A stretch of DNA of 64,000 nucleotides from Planktothrix serta PCC 8927 (GTDB lineage: Bacteria; Cyanobacteriota; Cyanobacteriia; Cyanobacteriales; Microcoleaceae): assembly GCF_900010725.2 (NCBI RefSeq), contig NZ_LR734832.1:137628-201627 (forward strand). The letters run 5' to 3'. Shown here one piece after another: positions 57,413-64,000 of the stretch. Each line of letters starts with the position of its first letter. Position 1 is the stretch's first letter. The position numbers and the translations under genes were made by a program. The notes below the pieces were generated by a model, which was not told where the DNA came from, did not search any database, and saw only the letters and a program-made list of their open reading frames with translations.

Positions 57413-60208
57413 ATGCCTTCTTTTTTAAGTCGTTATTTAGTGAAAGCTTGTAGAAAAATTCCATTACGTTATGTTTTGGTCGTTCCTTTTTCGATGTTGA
57501 TTTTTAGTTCCGTTGGCTTGGTAAGTTGGCTATCTTTTGAAAATGGACAAAAGACCGTCAATGATTTAGCCAATCAATTACAACTGGAAATTAGCGATCG
57601 CTTGGAACAACATCTAAATACTTATTTATCGGTTCCCGTTTCTATTAATCAACTCAATCAACAAGCTATTCAATTAGGATTGTTAGATATTCATAATTTT
57701 GAAACCACCGGAAAATACTTTTGGCAACAATTGAAAATTTTTCCGAATGTGGGTTATATTAGTTTTGGCAGTTCCACAGGGGAATTTATTGGTGCAGGTC
57801 GATACCCTGAAGGTTATCAAGAAATTAGTGAAACCTCTTGGAAACGAACAAAAGGAAAAAGTTTTTCCTATACAACAGATACTCAGGGAAATCGAATTCA
57901 ACCTGCCTATGATATTGCAGATCGCTATAATTTTAAAGCAGAATCTTGGTATGCTGATCCGGTGAAAGTCGGTGACGCAGTTTGGAGTCAAATTTACAAT
58001 TGGGAAGGCTATCCTCAATATATTTCTATTGCTTACAGTCAACCCCTTTATGATCAAAATAAAAAATTGATTGGAGTATTAAGTGTTGATCAACAATTAT
58101 CTCAAATTAGTGATTTTTTAAAAAACATAAAAATTAGTTCATCGGGCAAAACCTTTATTTTAGAACGCAATGGATTATTAGTCGCAAGTTCTAGCAATGC
58201 TCCGTCTTATCGTTTAGTTAAAGAACAAGCTGAACGGATTAAAGGGACGGAAATTCAAGATGATTTAATTCGTTTAACAAACCAATATTTATTGAACCAT
58301 TTTATTGATTTAACTCAAATTCATCAAAAAGAAAACTTAAGTTTTAATCAAAACGGTGAGAAATTTTTTGTTCATGTCACTCCTTGGCAGGATAAAATAG
58401 GTTTAGATTGGTTAATTATTGTTGTGGTTCCCGAATCGGATTTCATGCAGCAAATTAATCAAAATACACGCACAACTATTTTATTAAGTATCGCTGCTTT
58501 ACTGATAGCAACTCTGATGGGTTTAGTCACTTCTCGTTGGATTTTGGTTCCTTTGGTTAGTTTGAAAGAAGCCGCGATCGCTTTTTCTCAGGGAGATTTT
58601 TATCAAAAAATTGAGCTAAATCGTTCAGATGAAATCGGGATTTTGGCTACAACCTTTAATCAAATGGCACAACAGTTAAGGGATTATTTTATAACTTTAG
58701 AAAAAACAAACACAGTATTAGAAGAACGAGTCGAAGAACGCACATCAGAACTGAAACAAGCAAAGGAAATGGCAGAAATTGCTAACCGGGCTAAAAGTGA
58801 ATTTCTGGCACGGATGAGCCACGAATTACGAACTCCATTAAATGCTATTTTAGGGTTTACAGGAATATTAAATAACCATCATACTCTTGAACCTGAACCC
58901 AAAGAATATATCCAAATTATAGGTCGTAGTGGAGAACATTTATTATCTTTAATTAATGATGTTCTCGATATGGCTAAAATTGAATCGGGTCATATTTCCG
59001 TTAGTCCTAGTAGTTTTAACCTCTATCATTTGTTAGATTTAATCAGACAAATGTTACAATTAAAAGCAGAATCTAAAGGGATAAAATTAATTATTATTTG
59101 TGATAAGAATATTCCTGAATATATAGAAACAGATGAGAAAAAGTTACGCCAAATTTTAATTAATTTATTGGGAAATGCAATTAAGTTTACGGATTCTGGC
59201 TCTGTGACTTTACGAGTTAAAAGACGGTTAAATTGTAATTCCGATTCCTTAGAAAAAATTACCTTAAACTTTGAAATAGAAGATACAGGTGTTGGCATTG
59301 AAGCGGATCAACTAGAAAATATTTTTGAAGCTTTTATCCAAACAAAAGCCGGACAAAAAGCTTCAGAAGGAACGGGTTTAGGATTATCCATTAGCCGACA
59401 ATTTATTCAACTGATGCAAGGAGAAATTCAGGTTAAAAGTACCCTCGGAAAAGGAACAATATTTTATTTTAATATTCAAGCTAAATTAACAGAAGAACTA
59501 GATAGTTATCAATTCAATATCCAAAATAAACCTGTGATTGGAATTGCCAATCCGACTCAAATCTATCGGGTTTTAATTGCGGATGATCGGGAGGAAAATC
59601 GTCAAGTTTTGCGAAAATTTTTAGAACCCATTGGATTTGAAATTCAGGAGGCACAAAATGGAGAGGAAGCGATCGCAATTGCCTTAAGTTGGTATCCTCA
59701 ATTAATCTTAATGGATATGAATATGCCAATTGTCAACGGATATACAGCCACTCAATCTATTAAATCTCAATCCTTAGAACAAGACCCCGTTATTATTGCA
59801 GTTACAGCCAGTGTTTTTGAAGAAGAAAAATTAAAAGTTTTAGCAATTGGATGTCAAGATTGTATTCACAAACCTGTCCAACAACCCCTCCTATTAGAAA
59901 AAATTGCTCACTATTTAGGAATAGAATATCAATATCCCGATGATCAAGAAAAGACGATTTTGTCTGAATCTAAATCTGAACTCGGTATCAACCCTTCTGA
60001 TTTGAACGAGATCGGTTTAGATTTGATTTTACAACTATATGAAGGTGCAGTTCAACTCGATGATCGGTTACTTTTTGAAGTGCTAGAGGAAATTTCGACT
60101 GATCATAGTGAGTTAACCCAAACCCTTACTCGTTTAGTTCATAATTTCCGGTATGATGTGATTGTGGATGTGACAACCCCCTTCCTCTCTGAATCCTCTT
60201 CCGTCTAA
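57413..60208 (+). CDS. Hybrid sensor histidine kinase (dCache-HAMP-HisKA-HATPase-REC)
   Basis: 931 aa from ATG 57413 (TTG 57407 also possible). N-terminal membrane span about 18-40; a Cache-type periplasmic sensor about 55-340 ([18 protein letters not shown]); second span about 352-372; HAMP about 373-425; HisKA with H in [18 protein letters not shown] near 470; HATPase with [14 protein letters not shown] and [12 protein letters not shown]; receiver domain about 725-845 with phospho-acceptor D in [16 protein letters not shown]-terminal about 70 residues unplaced. Senses small molecules by inference. Possibly functionally linked to the upstream cyclase. Confidence 0.93.
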   Translation: MPSFLSRYLVKACRKIPLRYVLVVPFSMLIFSSVGLVSWLSFENGQKTVNDLANQLQLEISDRLEQHLNTYLSVPVSINQLNQQAIQLGLLDIHNFETTGKYFWQQLKIFPNVGYISFGSSTGEFIGAGRYPEGYQEISETSWKRTKGKSFSYTTDTQGNRIQPAYDIADRYNFKAESWYADPVKVGDAVWSQIYNWEGYPQYISIAYSQPLYDQNKKLIGVLSVDQQLSQISDFLKNIKISSSGKTFILERNGLLVASSSNAPSYRLVKEQAERIKGTEIQDDLIRLTNQYLLNHFIDLTQIHQKENLSFNQNGEKFFVHVTPWQDKIGLDWLIIVVVPESDFMQQINQNTRTTILLSIAALLIATLMGLVTSRWILVPLVSLKEAAIAFSQGDFYQKIELNRSDEIGILATTFNQMAQQLRDYFITLEKTNTVLEERVEERTSELKQAKEMAEIANRAKSEFLARMSHELRTPLNAILGFTGILNNHHTLEPEPKEYIQIIGRSGEHLLSLINDVLDMAKIESGHISVSPSSFNLYHLLDLIRQMLQLKAESKGIKLIIICDKNIPEYIETDEKKLRQILINLLGNAIKFTDSGSVTLRVKRRLNCNSDSLEKITLNFEIEDTGVGIEADQLENIFEAFIQTKAGQKASEGTGLGLSISRQFIQLMQGEIQVKSTLGKGTIFYFNIQAKLTEELDSYQFNIQNKPVIGIANPTQIYRVLIADDREENRQVLRKFLEPIGFEIQEAQNGEEAIAIALSWYPQLILMDMNMPIVNGYTATQSIKSQSLEQDPVIIAVTASVFEEEKLKVLAIGCQDCIHKPVQQPLLLEKIAHYLGIEYQYPDDQEKTILSESKSELGINPSDLNEIGLDLILQLYEGAVQLDDRLLFEVLEEISTDHSELTQTLTRLVHNFRYDVIVDVTTPFLSESSSV

Positions 60209-60440
60209 GGAAAAAAAATCAGATGGAGAAAGGGTATTCATCCCCCTAACCTCCTGAATATTTATTCGTAATTTTGGATACAATTTTTTTTAGATAAATT
60301 TGGCATTATATAATTACTCCCTATAACTTAACTGATCCTGTTGATCTTTTTAACCTTTGTTCTGTCATCCTTTGGAAGTGGTAAATACCGCCCCACTTCT
60401 CAATATCTCCGTTAAAATATAACCTAGCGGTGAAAAAAAC

Positions 60441-60725
60441 ATGAATCTCAATATGATGTTGGAATCTCCAAAAATGCTCCTCAACTTTCAAAAAAAAGCT
60501 TATGATAGTTGGGTAGCAAATTTCGGTTTTAATCCCAATTCGGTTAATCCCTTTGATTGGGCTGAAAAAACATTGACTTTACAACAAGACTTGATCCAAG
60601 AAAGTCTCAAAGAAACCCTAAAAGCCCAAGAAGTCATCTCCCAAACAGCGATTTTAACTCAACAACAACTCTGGGATAACTATTTTGGCACGTTACAAAA
60701 AATGGGAATTGAAGTGATTCGTTAA
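60441..60725 (+). CDS. Small hypothetical helical protein
   Basis: 94 aa, mostly amphipathic helices (KMLLNFQKKAYDSWVANFGF, NPFDWAEKTLTLQQDLIQES, SQTAILTQQQLWDNYFGTLQ). The Phe/Gln-rich helical pattern vaguely resembles phasin-like or thylakoid-associated small proteins, but I cannot confirm a family. Spaced by 233 bp from the histidine kinase. Confidence 0.55.
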   Translation: MNLNMMLESPKMLLNFQKKAYDSWVANFGFNPNSVNPFDWAEKTLTLQQDLIQESLKETLKAQEVISQTAILTQQQLWDNYFGTLQKMGIEVIR

Positions 60726-60802
60726 TCCTTCTCATTCTTCAACTTTCCAAAAAATAAAGCTTGAGGTTAACAATTAATCTCAAGCCTTATTTTTGATTTA
60801 GT

Positions 60803-60874
60803 ACCCCCAACGAGATTCGAACTCGTGTCGCCTCCGTGAAAGGGAGGTGTCCTAGGCCTCTAGACGATGGGGGC
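60803..60874 (-). tRNA. tRNA-Glu (UUC)
   Basis: 72 nt on the minus strand; GCCCCCATCG start and CGTTGGGGGT end pair as the acceptor stem, T-arm GAGTTCGAATCTC present, anticodon loop CCTTTCAC gives UUC. CCA is not encoded. In cyanobacteria tRNA-Glu also feeds the C5 pathway of tetrapyrrole synthesis. Confidence 0.95.
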
Positions 60875-60997
60875 TTGCGACTCTTGACATTTAGCCTTTG
60901 CTTTATTTTGGCATTGGATTCGTGTCTTTCACCTTTATTAATCTAGCCTATATCCCAATCGATGTCAACCCTTTTAGATTTTTTTTTTAGAGAATTT

Positions 60998-62044
60998 TTA
61001 AAGAGGGCTGAAATCCTGCTCACAAAAGGCTTGTAGGATTTTAATACAGTTAGCGATCGCCCCCAAATGGGCAATTTCATAACCGTGAGTGTTCTGAGTC
61101 GGAAACCCCAGACAAGCCGCCCGCGCTACATGGCCAAATTTCATCGCAATGGAAGCATCACTACCAAACCCACTCAGGATCGTCAGTTGTAACGGAACTC
61201 CGGCGCTGGTTGCCGCCTGTCGCAATTGGCCATTTAACCCCTCATCATAAATGCCATAGCTATCCTGGGACAGCAACACGGGTTTTTCATCCCCTGTAAC
61301 CGGATATTCCGGCGCTAGAGGGCAAATTTCTAGGGCTATTAACGCTTCTAAAGTTTGTCTTTGAGTAAAATATAGCGCTCCAATTGCTCCAACTTCCTCC
61401 TTAGCAGAAGCAACTAAATACACATCTATTGGTGGGTGTTTTACCGTTTCTGCTAATCCTAATAAAATCGCAACGGAAGCTTTATTATCAAGGGTATAAC
61501 TGGCAATATAATCTTTCAGGCGGATCGGTTTTTTCCGGTGTTTCCCAACAACAACTCTAGTCCCAGGTCGAATTCCGGCTGCTTCTAATTCTTCCGGGTC
61601 GCATTTGGTTTCGATCCAAGCATCTTCCCATTTTAACGCTTTTTCTTCTTGGTGAATTTTTTGCGGAGATTCATGGGAAATATGACGAGAACCAAAGCTA
61701 AGAATTCCGCAAATTGTTTGATGATCTCCGATTAAATCAACAACGCCTTCCCCATACACCCAAGGAAATGAACCTCCTAATTTTCTAACCGAAACTCGTC
61801 CATTATCTTCCAGGGTTTTAACGATCATGCCAATTTCGTCTTTATGGGCGGTAATAGCGATCGCTCGTTCTGAATTTTTACCCGGAATTTTAGCAATAAT
61901 ATTATCAGCTTGATCTCGCCAAACTTCCACACCCAGTTGAGAAAATCGTTCTAATAACCATTGATTGATTTCACATTCCATTCCACTCGGAGAATGTTGA
62001 AAAACTAAATCTTCAATCGTTTTAAATAAAGTATTATAATCCAT
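60998..62044 (-). CDS. M42 family metallopeptidase
   Basis: 348 aa aminopeptidase of the glutamyl aminopeptidase/TET type. Metal and active-site residues: H67 and D69 in AITAHKDEIG, D in LDNKASVAIL, and the EE pair in SAKEEVGAIG. H near the end in QNTHGYEIAH completes the site. Likely forms large dodecameric particles for peptide breakdown. ATG 62044. Confidence 0.92.
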   Translation of the reverse strand: MDYNTLFKTIEDLVFQHSPSGMECEINQWLLERFSQLGVEVWRDQADNIIAKIPGKNSERAIAITAHKDEIGMIVKTLEDNGRVSVRKLGGSFPWVYGEGVVDLIGDHQTICGILSFGSRHISHESPQKIHQEEKALKWEDAWIETKCDPEELEAAGIRPGTRVVVGKHRKKPIRLKDYIASYTLDNKASVAILLGLAETVKHPPIDVYLVASAKEEVGAIGALYFTQRQTLEALIALEICPLAPEYPVTGDEKPVLLSQDSYGIYDEGLNGQLRQAATSAGVPLQLTILSGFGSDASIAMKFGHVARAACLGFPTQNTHGYEIAHLGAIANCIKILQAFCEQDFSPL

Positions 62045-62047
62045 TGT

Positions 62048-62187
62048 TGAGCGTTGATCGTTGATCGTTGACCGTTGACTGATTACTGATTACTGATTAC
62101 TGATTACTATTTATTCCCTATTCCCTGTTCCCTGTTCCCTGTTCCCTGTTCCCTGTTCCCTATTAAGCTAATTACTGATTACTGAAG
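62048..62187. repeat. GTTGATC, GATTACT and TTCCCTG tandem repeats
   Basis: GTTGATCGTTGATCGTTGAC, four GATTACT units, then six TTCCCTG units to 62163. Overlaps the 3' end of the small membrane protein gene at 62168. Confidence 0.8.
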
Positions 62188-62365
62188 TTGGTTTTAATAA
62201 TAATGCCACAATTAGGGCGGGTGTTCCTCCAATTAATCCGATGATTAACCATCGGGGATAACTACGTCCTTTTTGTTGAGCTACAAAAGCCGCGATCGCA
62301 CCAATAACACCATGAAGAATTGCCAGACTGAAAATCATAGCAGGGTTAGTCAATAAATTAAGCAT
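62168..62365 (-). CDS. Small two-span membrane protein
   Basis: 65 aa from ATG 62365 (MLNLLTNPAM). Two hydrophobic segments (about 10-28 and 37-58) with a basic loop (AQQKGRSYPRWL). No family recognised; the ATG at 62377 would add four residues. Minus strand, between the M42 peptidase and the Uma2 gene. Confidence 0.6.
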   Translation of the reverse strand: MLNLLTNPAMIFSLAILHGVIGAIAAFVAQQKGRSYPRWLIIGLIGGTPALIVALLLKPTSVISN

Positions 62366-62441
62366 TTTACAGTACAATAATATCTAACACTATCATACAG
62401 GATAATTAACCTATTTTTTACTCTTTACTTAAAGGGGAATT

Positions 62442-63053
62442 ATGATTTCTCAGTTACAAACCCGCTATTACACACCCGAAGAATATTTAGAACGGGAAGA
62501 ACAAGCCAACTACAAACACGAATATCGAGACGGAGAAATTGTCCCGATGACTGGAGGAACAACCAATCATAATAAAATTGCTCTAAACATTGCAGCTTAC
62601 CTAAAATTTGCGCTCCGAGGACAAAATTATGATGTTTATATTGGGGATGTGCGGTTGTGGATACCCCGTTATCGTCAATATACCTATCCCGATGTCATGG
62701 TACTTCAACGTCCTCCCATTTATAGTGGAATAGGAACAACAACCGTGATCAACCCCATGTTAATTACTGAAGTTTTATCGAAATCAACACAAAATTATGA
62801 CCAAGGCGATAAATTTACTTATTATCGTTCCATTCCCGAACTCCAAGAATATATTTTAATTGCTCAACAAGATTATAAAGTGATGCAATATGTTAAAAAC
62901 GATAGAAATCAATGGGTTTTAACCGAATATGAAGGAGAAACATCAGAGTTTAAAGCAGCGTCTTTGGAGATTAACTTTAACTTTAGCGAACTCTATGAAG
63001 GCGTTAATTTTGATCAACAAGAGCCCTCAAATTATCCAGAATTACCCGAATAA
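62442..63053 (+). CDS. Uma2 family (DUF820) PD-(D/E)XK nuclease-fold protein
   Basis: 203 aa. Typical pattern: YTPEEYLEREEQANYKHEYR, GEIVPMTGGTTNHNKIALN, YIGDVRLWIP, YTYPDVMVLQ, ITEVLSKSTQNYDQGDKFT. The D in YPDVMV and E in ITEVLS fit PD-(D/E)XK core residues. Very common in filamentous cyanobacteria in many copies, roles unclear. ATG 62442 with AAAGGGG upstream. Confidence 0.9.
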   Translation: MISQLQTRYYTPEEYLEREEQANYKHEYRDGEIVPMTGGTTNHNKIALNIAAYLKFALRGQNYDVYIGDVRLWIPRYRQYTYPDVMVLQRPPIYSGIGTTTVINPMLITEVLSKSTQNYDQGDKFTYYRSIPELQEYILIAQQDYKVMQYVKNDRNQWVLTEYEGETSEFKAASLEINFNFSELYEGVNFDQQEPSNYPELPE

Positions 63054-63058
63054 AATAA

Positions 63059-63099
63059 ATCGGATTTCTGGTTTTTAACTTCAGAAACCCGATTTTTAT
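63059..63099. terminator. Bidirectional terminator hairpin
   Basis: ATCGGATTTCTG (63059-63070) pairs with CAGAAACCCGAT (63082-63093), 11 of 12 positions, with T-rich sequence on both sides. It separates the convergent Uma2 and NRPI-repeat genes. Same motif family as 15891-15952. Confidence 0.65.
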
Positions 63100-63124
63100 T
63101 CAAAACAATGATTCAATTTAAGGT

Positions 63125-63610
63125 TTAATCCAAAAATCCCATTAAAGTGACTGGATCATCAATATCATTATTCGCAATAGGACGGTTCATCACCATTGAG
63201 GTAATTTGCAAATGACTGGCTTCAATAGGACGATTTGCTAGGGCTCCCACCGCATCTTCTAAATGAATGAACGCCACATCATTAGGAGTATTAGATTTAA
63301 AAATTGGACGATTTGCTGATAACATCCCCGCAATTTCAAGATGGCTATGTTCAATGGGACGGTTCATAAACGTCATCGTTGAAGCAACTTGAATTTGAGT
63401 CGGTGCTGTATTGGCTTGAGAGCCTTTTTTTCCAGGCTTGTCCACAATATCTAACTGATTTTCTGAGATCATATCTATAGTTTGTTCGTTTTCAACAGTG
63501 TCTACTTTAACCTGATCTGCTTGAGTTTTATTATCTTGATTTGAGTTTGCTGTTCCACTGGTTCGCTTCCCAGCATTCCCCCTTTTGGGTGTAGATGAGC
63601 TAACTGTCAT
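63125..63610 (-). CDS. Low-complexity protein with NRPI repeats
   Basis: 161 aa. The N-terminal 80 residues are disordered-looking (Lys/Gly/Thr-rich, many Asn/Gln). The C-terminal half has four NRPI repeats: MNRPIEHSHLEIAGML, NRPIFKSNTPNDVAF, NRPIEASHLQITSMV, MNRPIANNDIDDPVTLMGFL. Each starts NRPI and is followed by a short hydrophobic strand, suggesting a small repeat fold. No signal peptide. Family unknown to me. Confidence 0.7.
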   Translation of the reverse strand: MTVSSSTPKRGNAGKRTSGTANSNQDNKTQADQVKVDTVENEQTIDMISENQLDIVDKPGKKGSQANTAPTQIQVASTMTFMNRPIEHSHLEIAGMLSANRPIFKSNTPNDVAFIHLEDAVGALANRPIEASHLQITSMVMNRPIANNDIDDPVTLMGFLD

Positions 63611-63916
63611 AGGGTGAATTCAGAATTTATACTTAACCCTGCTATGAATTTCATCACTGAAATTATCCTAACCTTTCACGCAATTAAGGGCATAATTAAG
63701 GACGGGTTAGGTGTTAATTTTGGATTAAAGCTAGATAAATTATAAAATAAACTGGATCTTTAGTAAATACCACGTTGAGAAAAATATCTTTTTGTCATAA
63801 TAAGTAAAACTGTTGACGGTTGGCTGTTGATGGGCGAGAAGACCCATCGGTGTCAACTTCAGGCTAAAAGTAGGCGATCAAACCCGAATTCACGCGCTAT
63901 CTGATCTCAAGTCAAT

Positions 63917-63993
63917 GATCCCCCCTAACCCCCCTTAACAAGGGGGGAATAGGAGATCAAAGTCCCCCTTTTTAAGGGGGATTTAGGGGGATC
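63917..63993. repeat. GATCCCCC inverted repeat cut by window end
   Basis: GATCCCCCCTAACCCCCCTT (63917) and its approximate complement AAGGGGGATTTAGGGGGATC (63974-63993) form a large imperfect hairpin typical of cyanobacterial dispersed repeats. The rest of the 63611-64000 gap holds only a small GATGGG/CCCATC hairpin near 63828. Confidence 0.7.
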
Positions 63994-64000
63994 AGATCTC

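Noticed and set aside
63820..63900. rRNA-like fragment near the window end
   Set aside because: The string GAGAAGACCCATCGG recalls a 23S motif but surrounding sequence does not match rRNA.

Overview
The window is cyanobacterial chromosome. Evidence seen directly: an allophycocyanin alpha-B gene (apcD), gun4, two cyAbrB regulators, lpxD, many HIP1 octamers (GCGATCGC) and heptameric short tandem repeats (GGGAACA, GATTACT, GATAATT types) in nearly every intergenic gap. An HpsJ-like gene and the moderately AT-rich composition fit a filamentous Oscillatoriales-type organism (Planktothrix or Oscillatoria are my guesses; this is not proven by the sequence).

Layout. 0-8 kb: FAD oxidoreductase, a HEAT-repeat/dual-specificity-phosphatase fusion, apcD, rlmD, a palindromic MITE-like element, a decayed universal-stress-protein remnant and lpxD. 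7.4-13 kb: a candidate structured RNA with a terminator, then two cyAbrB genes bracketing a CPBP protease, an RCK-TM-RCK ion-channel-like protein and a radical SAM enzyme. 13-20 kb: Na+/H+ antiporter, small DUF proteins, a DHH phosphoesterase followed by a 95-bp tandem repeat array, RNase D, a CAP-domain lipoprotein and miaA. 20.1-25 kb: gyrB carrying two inteins, one HNH type and one LAGLIDADG type with an embedded helix-turn-helix. 25.3-26.7 kb: ECF sigma factor and anti-sigma pair.

26.8-35.9 kb, minus strand: a tight five-gene operon that is the most unusual part of the window. It encodes a STAND-type ATPase with a winged-helix-like N-terminus, a 1300-residue fusion of STAND ATPase, Swt1-like HEPN domain and dynamin-like GTPase, a small TRAFAC-like GTPase, a protein I cannot place, and a STAND ATPase fused to a von Willebrand A domain whose metal site is degenerate. 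Domain logic (several NTP switches, a HEPN RNase-type effector, a dynamin-like membrane GTPase) suggests a multi-component conflict or anti-phage system; this is inference.

36-53 kb: mostly housekeeping and signalling genes (DUF4359, gamma-glutamylcyclotransferase-like, VOC protein, degenerate GGDEF, desaturase/SDR fusion, TPR, gun4, heptose adenylyltransferase, HpsJ, GT2, ABC exporter pair, thioredoxin, NIL-ferredoxin, GIY-YIG, aldo-keto reductase) plus an internally deleted tnpB between direct repeats and a solo IS right end. 53-64 kb: a 1332-residue CBS/PAS/GAF/GGDEF protein next to a Cache-type hybrid histidine kinase, tRNA-Glu, an M42 peptidase, a Uma2 protein and an NRPI-repeat protein, ending in a palindromic repeat cut by the window edge.
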